In this document: positions 43,794 through 52,226 of the stretch, piece by piece | How positions within the stretch are numbered: position 1 is the stretch's first letter | Layout: every line of letters begins with the position of its first letter | Assembly: GCA_050946055.1 (NCBI GenBank) | Contig: JBMNUB010000012.1 | Span: 1-64,000, forward strand | DNA from: Fimadaptatus sp050946055 | Lineage (GTDB): Bacteria; Bacillota; Clostridia; Christensenellales; Aristaeellaceae | DNA: 64,000 bases | Direction of reading: 5' to 3' | Notes under the pieces: generated by a model | The model's database searches: none | Told to the model about the DNA's origin: nothing | The model's input: only the letters and a program-made list of their open reading frames with translations | Translations under genes and position numbers: made by a program

Positions 43794-44025
43794 CACGCAG
43801 CGCAGCTTTGCCGCGTGCCGGGCATGCGTCTGATACCGCAATGCAAGCATGGGCAGTGCGGGTACAGCGCAGCTTCACCACATGCATGGCATACACCTGC
43901 CACCGCAATGCGGACGCAGCGTTGCTTTGCCGCGTGCAGGGCATACACCTGCCACCGCAATGCGAGCATGTCAGTGCGGACGCAGCGCAGCCTTGCCCTG
44001 TGCATGGCAGGCGCTCATTGACACT
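43794..44025. repeat. Degenerate tandem repeats upstream of the antitoxin gene
   Basis: About four imperfect copies of a 52- to 66-bp unit recur, marked by GCAGCGCAGCTTTGCCGCG, GGGCATACACCTGCCACCGC and AATGCGAGCATG. The frames that cross it give Cys/His-rich translations with no ribosome site, so it is treated as non-coding. The remaining bases of 43735-44095 hold nothing further. Confidence 0.6.
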
Positions 44026-44095
44026 ATTCGCGTGGCGCATGCATCGCCGCGCACGGCCATCAGTTTGCGCGCCTGCACAAGGCCATATCCCTTTG

Positions 44096-44836
44096 TCAGT
44101 CGCCGTCCAACAACATGCCCAGCATGCGCTCAGGGTCGGTGAAGAAGGCGCGGCTTATCCTGAAATGCTCGGTGTCCTCATAGCCCACCTGCGATATGCC
44201 ATGCTCATCCAGCGAGTATATGCGCGCGCCCGGCATGGCCATGAGCATGGCCGAATGAGTGGCGATTATCAGCTGACTGCCCGCGCGCGTGAGCCTGTCC
44301 AGCTCGCACATGAGCGTGAGCTGACGCGTGGGTGAGAGCGGCGCTTCCGGCTCATCCAGCACGTATAGCCCGCGCGCGCCGAACCTATGCTGTATTACGC
44401 TTAGAAAGCTCTCGCCATGCGACTGGCCGTGCAGCGAATCGCCGCCATACGAGCCGAATATGCCGGGCATATCCTCCTCCAGCCGGTCTATCTCGCTGGC
44501 CACGTTGTACATGCTCTCGGCGCGCAGGAAGAAGCCGTCGCGCTCCCTGCGCGCGCCGCGCACGCATGTCATATGCATGTGCAGCGGGCTATGCGTATCG
44601 CGGCTGGAAAAGCGCATGTTGCGCGAACCGCCCTCCGGATTCATTCCGCAGGCTATGGCAATGGCCTCCAGCAGCGTGGACTTGCCGCTGCCGTTCTCGC
44701 CGCACAGGAAGGTTATGGGCGCGCTCAGGTCGATTTCATCCAGCGCGCGCACCGCCGGCAGCGAAAACGGATACTCGCTCCAGTCCTCTATCTCATCGCG
44801 GCGCAGCCTGACCGCGCGTATGAACGGCGTAAACAT
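44096..44836 (-). CDS. AAA-family ATPase (ABC-like, single domain), paralogue of the 17.9-kb gene
   Basis: The 246-residue protein has Walker A CGENGSGKST (about residues 46-55), signature SHGESFL, Walker B YVLDEPEAPLSP and switch ATHSAML, the same set and order as the ATPase at 17925-18728, including the shared LDEPEAPLSP and the R/QQLTL/QLALI continuation. Two starts are possible: 44836, used here, and 44845; the purine-rich AAGGGGGG site lies 11 or 2 bp upstream respectively. No membrane domain or nuclease partner is adjacent. Role unknown. Confidence 0.83.
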   Translation of the reverse strand: MFTPFIRAVRLRRDEIEDWSEYPFSLPAVRALDEIDLSAPITFLCGENGSGKSTLLEAIAIACGMNPEGGSRNMRFSSRDTHSPLHMHMTCVRGARRERDGFFLRAESMYNVASEIDRLEEDMPGIFGSYGGDSLHGQSHGESFLSVIQHRFGARGLYVLDEPEAPLSPTRQLTLMCELDRLTRAGSQLIIATHSAMLMAMPGARIYSLDEHGISQVGYEDTEHFRISRAFFTDPERMLGMLLDGD

Positions 44837-45136
44837 GGTGTACATTACCCCCCTTCCATGCGACGCACAAGTGCCACGCTTTACAGGCAATGCGCCCTGT
44901 CACGCAGGGCAAAGCGGCGGCAGCTTGCGTTCACATCGATCGGCGGGCACAGGCAGCTTGAATGCGAGTGGCAAATACCGAAGTACCCGCCCACCCGCAT
45001 GCCGCGCGCAGCATGTACGATTGCTGAACATGGTGGCAAACCTGCTCAGCTGCGCACAGCATGCCGTATGCGACATGGACGATTGGCGGCGCGCCGCGCA
45101 AGCGTGAGCGCAAGGCCGCCGTTCGACTTACGCCCA
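44837..45136. other. Intergenic region without recognisable genes
   Basis: About 300 bp between the ATPase and the nnrDE stop codon. I see no promoter, terminator or coding signal in it. Confidence 0.35.
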
Positions 45137-46786
45137 TCAATACGCAAATCTCGTGCATTCGCGCGTCTCCTGCGCCCGCTCGCCGGTAGCCTCCATGAAC
45201 GCGCCCGGCAGATCGTCGATTATGTCGGAGGCGTTCATCGCTATCTCACCCAGACGGCGCTGTGCCAGCTGTCCCGCGCGGCCATGCATCAGTCCGCCGG
45301 TCAGCGCCGCGCGCAGCGGCTCCATGCCCTGCGCCAGCAGCGCGCCTATCACGCCGGTCAGCACATCGCCGCTGCCACCACAGGCCATGCCCGGCGCGCC
45401 CGGCGCCATTATGAAGTCGCGCGTGCCGTCGCTCACGCAAGTCGCTCCGCCCTTGAGCAGCACCGTGCAGCCCAGTTCCCTTGCAAGCTCATGCGCATCC
45501 TGCACGGGATCGCCGCAGCGCCGTCCCAGCAGCCGCGCCATCTCGCCCGGATGCGGTGTCAGCACGCAGCCGCCATGCAAAGCCGCGCGCAAATCGTCAT
45601 GTTCCGATATTATGTTGAGCGCGTCCGCGTCCAGCACGGCGGGCAGCCTGCTCTTAAGCGCCGCGCGCAGCACCTCGGGCGCGGCGCTTCGCGTAAGTCC
45701 CGGCCCTATCGCCAGCGCGGTCTTGCCCGGCAGTGCTGCGCGGATGATGTCTGCGCTCGCCGCATCCAGCACATCGCCCGCGCCCGCGTCCAGCGCCATG
45801 GCCGAGGGCGCGCGCAGCTGCATCAGCGGCACTATGTATCTCACGCTCGCCGCCGTGACCAGCCCCGCACCCGCGCGCAGTGCCGCGCCCGTGCTGAGCA
45901 GCGCGGCGCCCGCGTAAGACTTGGAGCCTGCTATCAGCATCAGATGCCCATAGCTGCCCTTATACGAATCGTGCCTGCGGCGCTCAAGCGCTATATCGCA
46001 GGGCGCTATGTACAGCGGCGCGTCCTGCGGCGCATACGAGGGCGGTATGCCTATGTCGCGGCAGAGCAGCTCGCCGCAGGCATCCTGTCCCGCGCCCAGC
46101 AGCTGGCCGCGCTTGATGAACTGGAATGTGACCGTAACATCCGCCGGGCATGCGCCGCCGTCCTCGCCGGTGAGGCCGTTCACGCCCGAGGGCATGTCCA
46201 CCGCCAGCATGCGCGCCCCGCGCAGCTTGAGCAGCCGCATCATGCGCGCCATGCCCAGATATCCGCCCGAGAGCGGCCTGCTCAGCCCCGTGCCGAACAG
46301 CGCGTCCACGCACAGATCGACGCATATCTGCGCCTCGCCGCAGCGGCTGACCACGTAGTCCAGCATGCGCGCGCCGTCCTCGCAGTTCTCCATGCCGCTG
46401 CCGCTTATGTCCACTATGCGCATCGCGGTCAAAAAGCCTATGCATCTCTCATAGTAATGCCGCGCGGCGCTGCCCGGCTCGGGCAGACCCATGGTCAGTA
46501 TCACCACCCGGCTGTTGAGGTCAAACAAACGGCGCGCAACTGCCCAGCCGTCGCCGCCGTTTGCGCCCGGCCCGCAGAACACCGCCGTGGTTATGCCGGT
46601 CATCTTGCTCAGCTCGTGCGGTATGTTGCAGTCCTCGGGCGGCCAGTTGTCGCGCTCCACAAGGCGCAGCGCCTCATCGCGCAGCCGCGCCGCCGCGCGC
46701 CCCATCAGCTTTATCGAATCCTCGCCGCTTACCTCCATGTAGCGCGCTTCCAGTGCGCGCATCTCGTCAGGCGTCACTATGCGCAT
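45137..46786 (-). CDS. Bifunctional NAD(P)H-hydrate epimerase/dehydratase
   Basis: The 549-residue protein fuses two metabolite-repair enzymes. The N-terminal YjeF_N epimerase (about residues 1-215) shows FCGPGANGGDGWAVARRL and AVDMPSGVNG; the C-terminal ADP-dependent dehydratase (about 235-530) shows GSYGHLMLIAGSKSYAGAA, LTPHPGEMARLLG and the catalytic GGSGDVLTGVIGALLAQG. It repairs NADHX and NADPHX. The start at 46786 (MRIVTPDEM) is 9 bp after GGAGG and overlaps the 3' end of acpS by 20 bp, so it is co-transcribed with acpS and the P1 peptidase gene. Confidence 0.95.
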   Translation of the reverse strand: MRIVTPDEMRALEARYMEVSGEDSIKLMGRAAARLRDEALRLVERDNWPPEDCNIPHELSKMTGITTAVFCGPGANGGDGWAVARRLFDLNSRVVILTMGLPEPGSAARHYYERCIGFLTAMRIVDISGSGMENCEDGARMLDYVVSRCGEAQICVDLCVDALFGTGLSRPLSGGYLGMARMMRLLKLRGARMLAVDMPSGVNGLTGEDGGACPADVTVTFQFIKRGQLLGAGQDACGELLCRDIGIPPSYAPQDAPLYIAPCDIALERRRHDSYKGSYGHLMLIAGSKSYAGAALLSTGAALRAGAGLVTAASVRYIVPLMQLRAPSAMALDAGAGDVLDAASADIIRAALPGKTALAIGPGLTRSAAPEVLRAALKSRLPAVLDADALNIISEHDDLRAALHGGCVLTPHPGEMARLLGRRCGDPVQDAHELARELGCTVLLKGGATCVSDGTRDFIMAPGAPGMACGGSGDVLTGVIGALLAQGMEPLRAALTGGLMHGRAGQLAQRRLGEIAMNASDIIDDLPGAFMEATGERAQETRECTRFAY

Positions 46787-47162
46787 CCGCATCACCCTCC
46801 AATACGACAAAGGCCACCGCCGCCCGCTCTATGTGCGATATCGATATGTGTACATGTGCCGCGCCCAGTGCGCGCATCATGCGCTCCGCGCCGCCATGCA
46901 TGGCGAGGCGTGGCCTGCCCGCCTCATCGGACAGCACCTCCACGTCGCGCATGCCCACGCCGCTAAAGCCGCAGCCCAGCGCCTTGACCGCGGCTTCCTT
47001 GCCCGCGAATATGCCCGCCGCCCGCTGCGCACCCGAGCGGCCCGCCTGTGCGATGCGCTCGCGCTCCGACTCAGTGTACACGCGCTCCATAAAGCGAGCG
47101 TTGTCCATGGCTCCGGCTATGCGCTCCGGCTCTATTATGTCCACGCCCACGCCCAGTATCAT
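46767..47162 (-). CDS. acpS: Holo-[acyl-carrier-protein] synthase
   Basis: The 131-residue protein has both AcpS motifs: GVGVDIIEPERI (residues 4-15) with the metal-binding Asp, and FAGKEAAVKALG (about 52-63) with the Glu/Lys pair. It moves the phosphopantetheine arm of coenzyme A onto acyl carrier protein. The start overlaps the stop of the preceding P1-peptidase gene (ATGA at 47162-47159), and the 3' end overlaps nnrDE, giving a tight operon. Confidence 0.95.
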   Translation of the reverse strand: MILGVGVDIIEPERIAGAMDNARFMERVYTESERERIAQAGRSGAQRAAGIFAGKEAAVKALGCGFSGVGMRDVEVLSDEAGRPRLAMHGGAERMMRALGAAHVHISISHIERAAVAFVVLEGDADAHSDA

Positions 47163-48091
47163 GCTCTGCGCTCCCTGGCCAGATACCCCGCGTTGGCTAT
47201 CGCCCGCGCCACGACCTCGGTCGCCATGGCGCACAGCCGCGCAAAGTCGCACTCGGCCTCGCCGGTCGACAGCGCAAACAGCGTGTCGCCGTCCATCTGG
47301 GTATGCACGGGGCGTATTGCGCGTGCAAAGCCGTCCTGCGCCACGGTCGCCATGCGGTTGACCTGCGCCTTGTCCAGGCGCACGTTGGTGGCAAGCGTGG
47401 CTATGGTGGTGTTCGCGCCCGCAAAGCCGCGCGCGCCCGCGCCCAGCAGCATGGCATCGACTACGGGCATGGGCTTGCCCGACGCATCCCTGCCGCCCGC
47501 CAGAAACTCGCCGCAATACGGATCGTATATATCGCCGCCCGCATTGACCGCGGCTATTGCGCCCACCCATGCGCCGTTGCCCAGCTCTATCGAAGCGCTG
47601 CCCAGCCCCGAGCGCTCAGGCACTGCGCCCGGCACGAACTTGCCCACGCTCGCGCCCAGACCAGCGCCCAGCAGCCCCTGCCGCCTGTCCTCACCCGCGC
47701 ACATCAGCGCCAGACGGCCCATCTGCGCATCGGGGCGCACGTCTGCCGCACCCACCGCCAGATCAAACAGCACCGCGCCGCCCACTATCGGCACGCGCGC
47801 CACGCCCACGTCCAGACCCTCGCCGCGCCTGCTGAGCAGATCCATTGCGCCCGTGGCCGCGTCCAGCCCAAATGCGCTGCCGCCGCAGAGCAGTATGGCG
47901 TTCACGCTCTCGACCAGCTCGCCGGGCTTCATCAGGTCAGTCTCGCGCGTGCCGGGCGCGCCGCCGCGCACGCTCACTCCCGGCACCGCGCCGTTTGGGC
48001 AGTATATCGCCGTCACGCCGGTCAGCGCGTCTGTGTCGCTGGAATGTCCTACAAGTATTCCGGGTACGTCGCAGATATGTCCATCAAACAT
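47159..48091 (-). CDS. P1 (DmpA/S58) family peptidase
   Basis: The 310-residue protein belongs to the self-processing S58 family (DmpA, BapA). Typical blocks are VPGILVGHSSDTDALTGVT, VRGGAPGTRETDLM, AILLCGGSAFGLDAA and the internal processing region GANTTIATLATNVRLDK, where a Ser/Thr becomes the new N-terminal nucleophile; here the candidate is a Thr. Family members release N-terminal amino acids from short or D-/beta-amino acid peptides. The start at 48091 follows AGGAG. It is the first gene of the unit with acpS and nnrDE. Confidence 0.92.
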   Translation of the reverse strand: MFDGHICDVPGILVGHSSDTDALTGVTAIYCPNGAVPGVSVRGGAPGTRETDLMKPGELVESVNAILLCGGSAFGLDAATGAMDLLSRRGEGLDVGVARVPIVGGAVLFDLAVGAADVRPDAQMGRLALMCAGEDRRQGLLGAGLGASVGKFVPGAVPERSGLGSASIELGNGAWVGAIAAVNAGGDIYDPYCGEFLAGGRDASGKPMPVVDAMLLGAGARGFAGANTTIATLATNVRLDKAQVNRMATVAQDGFARAIRPVHTQMDGDTLFALSTGEAECDFARLCAMATEVVARAIANAGYLARERRA

Positions 48092-48401
48092 ATTATCAGC
48101 TCCTAAGTCATAATCTCGCTCGCCCTGCCCGGACAACCTTACCGGCACATGCGCCGCGCCATGCCATAATCAATGTTCATATATCTGGATACCATGCGCC
48201 ATGCCGTGAGCCTTCCAATGCCAATATGCCTGCACATGCGGCGCACTCATCGCCATCTGATTAGCTATGTCCTGTCAATCAGCCCGCGCAAAGGCGCACC
48301 GCCTGCATGCGCGGCGGCCCTGTCCGCACTTACCGGTTCCATGCACAGCCCGTAAAAGCCGGCACAGCATCCGCGCACACAGCGCTACCTCCGCACAGCC
48401 G
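48092..48401. other. Intergenic region between birA and the P1-peptidase unit
   Basis: About 310 bp. No clear terminator or promoter is visible and the crossing frames look like shadows. Confidence 0.35.
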
Positions 48402-49391
48402 CTATACATAGCCCATTATGCCGCGCACCGACACGTCGCCCGCGTACACCGCGCGCTCCTGTCCGTCCTCCGCGCGCACTATCAGCGCGCCGTCCGGACG
48501 CAGGCTAAGCGCCTCGGCCTCGTATTCGCCACCCATGCCTATAACGCGCACGCGCCTGCCCAGCGTTGCGCTCATGGCGGCGTATTCCGCCATCAGCTCG
48601 TCCTCGCGGCCGGACACAAGCATGTCCATGGCGCGCTCTATCTCACTTAGCACCAGCTGCACCGCGCGGGCGCGCGAGTTTATGCGCCCGGTCGCCATGT
48701 CCAGCGAGCCCGCCGTGGCCTGTATGTCCTCGGGCAAATCCTCCATATGCTGATGCACGTTTATGCCTATTCCGGCCACTACCCATTCCACGCCGCCCGA
48801 GCCGGTCGATGCCTGCGCGTCCAGCAGCATGCCCACCAGCTTTCGCCCGGCGCACACTATGTCGTTGGGCCACTTTATGCGCACCGCGTCGTCGCACAGC
48901 ACGCTCAGCCCGCGGCACACGCCCAGCGCCACCGCAGGCGTTATGAGCGCCATGCGCTGCATGGGCAGGTCGGGGCGCATTATCAGCGACATGTATATGC
49001 CCGCGCCGGGAGGGGACTGCCACGTGCGGCTCAGCCTGCCGCGCCCGGCGGTCTGGCTGTCCGCAACCACCAGCGTGCCGTCGCAGGCGCCGCTAAGCGC
49101 CAGCTCCTTAGCGCGCGCGTTGGTCGAGCCTATCTCGCGATGGTACTCGGCGGCGCGGCCATAGCGGCGCGTACTCAGCCCATCGTATATGCACATGGGC
49201 AAAAGCTCGTCCTCGCCCGGTATCAGGCGATAGCCCACGCGCGGCGCGGCCTCTATATGCCAGCCCGCCTCGCGCAGTCGCAGCACGCCCTTCCATACAG
49301 CGGCGCGGCTCAGCTCCATCTCGCGGCTGAGTGCCTCGCCCGACACCGCGCCGCCCTGCATAAGTCTTTCCAGTATATATTCGTCGCGCAT
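48402..49391 (-). CDS. birA: Biotin operon repressor / biotin-[acetyl-CoA-carboxylase] ligase
   Basis: The 329-residue protein is a group II biotin protein ligase. The N-terminal winged helix (residues 1-60, GEALSREMELSRAAVWKGV) lets it act as a repressor. The ligase domain has EIGSTNARAKELA, the biotin/ATP loop AGRGRLSRTWQSP, IKWPNDIV and GMLLDAQA, followed by the small C-terminal SH3-like domain. The start at 49391 follows GGGAGG. No biotin synthesis gene is near, so its regulatory target lies elsewhere. Confidence 0.95.
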   Translation of the reverse strand: MRDEYILERLMQGGAVSGEALSREMELSRAAVWKGVLRLREAGWHIEAAPRVGYRLIPGEDELLPMCIYDGLSTRRYGRAAEYHREIGSTNARAKELALSGACDGTLVVADSQTAGRGRLSRTWQSPPGAGIYMSLIMRPDLPMQRMALITPAVALGVCRGLSVLCDDAVRIKWPNDIVCAGRKLVGMLLDAQASTGSGGVEWVVAGIGINVHQHMEDLPEDIQATAGSLDMATGRINSRARAVQLVLSEIERAMDMLVSGREDELMAEYAAMSATLGRRVRVIGMGGEYEAEALSLRPDGALIVRAEDGQERAVYAGDVSVRGIMGYV

Positions 49392-49728
49392 ATGCGCCTC
49401 CCGCGCCCGCATTTGGGGCTGCATTGTACAGACAATACCCCGCGCCCTGCTCACAAAGGCGTCTCGCGGCTCTCAGTTGCGCCCACGGCATTTGCCTTTC
49501 TCAGTGTGCATTGCGCCGGGATATGCTTTTTCACCTGTGCAGCCATAGCTTGTCTGCATTCTCCGCGCTCAAAGCCCGCCAGCGCAGCCGCTTCTGCCAA
49601 GGACGGACTCCCCCTGCGCACTCGCACCAGTCATTCAAAAAAACATTTTTTGACGGGCGGGCATTGTAATCTTTTGCTACGGCTACGTTAACAGTGTACC
49701 ACGGAAATGAGGTTTTTTTCAAGCATGC
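49392..49728. other. Leader region upstream of birA
   Basis: A possible minus-strand promoter (TTAACG, 17 bp, TACAAT) lies near 49664-49692 and would leave a leader of about 260 nt before birA. No BirA operator of the usual TTAACC dyad form was recognised. There is no coding signal. Confidence 0.35.
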
Positions 49729-49757
49729 TTGTAAACCGAAGAAATATTCGGTATACT
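49729..49757 (+). promoter_or_regulatory. Promoter with a dyad operator upstream of the MoxR operon
   Basis: TTGTAA (49729-49734) and TATACT (49752-49757) are 17 bp apart. The spacer carries a perfect inverted repeat, ACCGAA (49735-49740) and TTCGGT (49747-49752), which looks like a repressor or activator site. The first gene downstream starts at 50104, leaving a leader of about 340 nt. Within it, 49842-49879 forms a hairpin (AAAGCGCCGCA with TGCGGCGCTTT) without a U-run. Confidence 0.6.
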
Positions 49758-50103
49758 GTAACTGTACTATTATGCGCGTATCGCGCACATATTTAAGTAG
49801 ATTTGCCGCGGGCATAGTCGTGTTCGCCCAGATCACGTGCAAAGCGCCGCAGAGGACGCAGCATCCATTGCGGCGCTTTGCCGCCCGATGATGTGGGCGC
49901 TTGCGCGGCGCAGCACCTGCATGCACATGACGCGCTGTCTGCGCGCATGGTACAAATATACCGCGCAGGCTCATGCATGCATGGACAGCATACATGCACA
50001 TAGCGGTGTCACCGCGCGCTGCGCGGCGTACTGCGCAAGTTGCTCCGCCGCAAGGCGCGCGGTGAAAGCAAAAATACATAATGCAACAGGGAGAGATAAT
50101 CAT

Positions 50104-51051
50104 ATGCAAGAACCTCGGCGCGTTATAGGCGCATTGCAGCAAAACGTAGGGCGCGTTGTGGTCGGCAAGCAGGACGCTGTGGAGCTGCTGTTCATAGCGT
50201 TGCTGTGCCATGGCCATGTGCTGATAGAGGACGTGCCGGGCGTGGGCAAGACCACTCTGGTCTCAGCCATGGCGCGCTCGCTGGACTGCTCCTTCAAGCG
50301 CATACAGTTCACGCCCGACATAACACCCTCCGACATAACCGGCTTCTCGATAGTCAACTTCAAGACCGGCGAATTGGAGTACAAGCAGGGCCTTATAATG
50401 AGCCAGCTGGTGCTGGCCGACGAGATAAACCGTACCTCGCCCAAGACCCAGTCCTCGCTCCTTGAGGTCATGGAAGAAGGTCAGGTGACCGTGGACGGCA
50501 AGACATACAAGATGCCCCAGCCCTTCATAGTCATGGCCACGCAGAACCCCGTCGAGTTCGTGGGTACATATCCGCTGCCCGAGGCGCAGCTGGACCGCTT
50601 CTTCATGTGCATATCGATGGGCTATCCCACCCACGACGAGGAAGTGGATATACTCGACCGCTACACGACGGGCGGCAATCCCATAGAGGAGCTGGGCAGC
50701 GTATGCTCGGCGGCGGACATAGTCGAGCTTCAGCAGCTGGTATCCGGCGTATACGCCGCGCCCGAGATACGCAGCTACATAGCTTCCATAGCGCAGACCA
50801 GCCGCCATCACAGCGCGCTGAGTCTGGGCATATCCACGCGAGGTGCGATAGCGCTGCAGCGCGCCAGTCAGGCCGCCGCGCTGCTGGATGGCCGCGACTA
50901 CGTGATACCCGAGGATGTGCAGGGCATGTGCGGGCCCGTGCTGAGGCATAGACTGGTGCTGGGACCTGAGGCGCGCATGAAGGGTCTGGATTCACTTCGC
51001 GTGCTGCAGAGCGTGGTCAGCGCCGTACCCGTGCCGGTAAAGCTGTCATGA
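50104..51051 (+). CDS. MoxR-family AAA ATPase
   Basis: The 315-residue protein has Walker A EDVPGVGKTTLV (about residues 42-53), Walker B QLVLADEINRTSPKTQS, sensor 1 ATQNP and sensor 2 in the C-terminal lid, all of the MoxR type. MoxR ATPases act as chaperones that help load cofactors or assemble the products of neighbouring genes. The start at 50104 follows GGGAG; the frame is open upstream but lacks a site and similarity. It overlaps the DUF58 gene by 4 bp (ATGA). The set MoxR-DUF58-transglutaminase is widespread, with no settled function. Confidence 0.93.
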   Translation: MQEPRRVIGALQQNVGRVVVGKQDAVELLFIALLCHGHVLIEDVPGVGKTTLVSAMARSLDCSFKRIQFTPDITPSDITGFSIVNFKTGELEYKQGLIMSQLVLADEINRTSPKTQSSLLEVMEEGQVTVDGKTYKMPQPFIVMATQNPVEFVGTYPLPEAQLDRFFMCISMGYPTHDEEVDILDRYTTGGNPIEELGSVCSAADIVELQQLVSGVYAAPEIRSYIASIAQTSRHHSALSLGISTRGAIALQRASQAAALLDGRDYVIPEDVQGMCGPVLRHRLVLGPEARMKGLDSLRVLQSVVSAVPVPVKLS

Positions 51052-52226
51052 ACAGGCGCTGGCTAGTATTTTTGCTGGCGCTCATCACCGTGCTGCTGGC
51101 GGCACTGTCCACGGGGTCGATGTTCTACTATGTGATAAGCGTCACAATGGCGGTCATGCTGGTGCTGAGCTTTCTGTCGGCGATAGTCACGCTGTACAGC
51201 GCGCAGATAGGCTTTCAGATGCCCACGGTGACCGTGCGGCGCACCGAGAGCCTGCCCATGCAGATATCGGTGCGACATCGCTGCCCGCTGCCCGTGGCGG
51301 CGCTGTACCTCACCATGTCGCTGCCCGAGGATTCATCCACGGTGGACGAGCTGGTCATAAGCCCGCGCCCGTTCTTCACCACCTCGCTCAAGTACATGCT
51401 CAAGTGTCCGCACAGGGGCGTGTATCAGGTGGGCGTGGACACGCTGTGGGTGTCGGACGTGTTCGGCCTGTTTACGCTAAGGCGGGTTATAAACGACCGC
51501 TCGATAGTGCTGACCGTGCAGCCCAATGTGGACGATATAACGGCGCTGGACTTGGCTTCGGGCGAGAACGGCCCGGAGTCCATGGCGCGCAACACCGACG
51601 ACATGGCTTCGCCCTCATCGGTGCGCGCCTATGTCGAGGGCGATTCGCTCAAGAAGGTACACTGGAAGCTGACCATGCGCAAGCGCGAACTGATAGTGCG
51701 CCAATACGAGGAGGCCGCACGCCCCGACACGCTGATAATGATGGACTGCGGCGAGATAACCGCCACGCGCGAGATGGCGCTGGACGTGGAGGACGCAATG
51801 TGCGAGGTGGCGGCGGCCGTGGCGCTGAGCCAGCTGCGCGCGGGCTTCCCGGTGCGCATGCCGCTGGCCAGCCGCACGCCCATGGATGTAGCCGGTCAGT
51901 CGCTGGCCGACTTCGGGCGCTTCCTGACGGCGCTGACCGAGGTGCGCTTTGACGGCGAGAATCCGTTCGAGAGCGTGCTGGAGCTGGAGACGCGCAGGCT
52001 GTCGCGCTCGGGCGGCGCGGTGATAATCACTCAGCGCATAAACACCCAGATAAGCGACATGGCGCTGCGCATGAAGCGCAACGGGCTCAAGGTGCGGCTA
52101 TACTGGATAAGCGATTCCCAGCGGCCTGAGGCGCTTGGCATGCTCATGCGGCTTTCCAGCATGGGCGTGGCGGTAAAGCGCGTATCCCCGCTGTGCGACT
52201 GGAAGGAAAGGAATCTGGCCTCATGA
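51048..52226 (+). CDS. DUF58 domain protein
   Basis: The 392-residue protein has two hydrophobic segments at the N-terminus (residues 5-45) and a large soluble part with the DUF58 hallmark RAYVEGDSLKKVHWKLTMRK (about residues 185-204), followed by a von Willebrand A-like region starting DTLIMMDCGE. It is the usual partner of MoxR. It is coupled to both neighbours by ATGA overlaps and is probably a membrane-anchored subunit of the complex. Confidence 0.92.
   Translation: MNRRWLVFLLALITVLLAALSTGSMFYYVISVTMAVMLVLSFLSAIVTLYSAQIGFQMPTVTVRRTESLPMQISVRHRCPLPVAALYLTMSLPEDSSTVDELVISPRPFFTTSLKYMLKCPHRGVYQVGVDTLWVSDVFGLFTLRRVINDRSIVLTVQPNVDDITALDLASGENGPESMARNTDDMASPSSVRAYVEGDSLKKVHWKLTMRKRELIVRQYEEAARPDTLIMMDCGEITATREMALDVEDAMCEVAAAVALSQLRAGFPVRMPLASRTPMDVAGQSLADFGRFLTALTEVRFDGENPFESVLELETRRLSRSGGAVIITQRINTQISDMALRMKRNGLKVRLYWISDSQRPEALGMLMRLSSMGVAVKRVSPLCDWKERNLAS

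Noticed and set aside
43107..44836. A defence island made of MazEF and the AAA ATPase
   Set aside because: MazEF of this type is chromosomal and usually sits near acpS in Firmicutes, and the ATPase has no nuclease or other effector partner, so context does not support a defence role.
44417..46966. An 849-codon plus-strand frame antisense to the ATPase and nnrDE
   Set aside because: It lies over well-identified minus-strand genes, lacks motifs, and long antisense frames are expected at this GC content.
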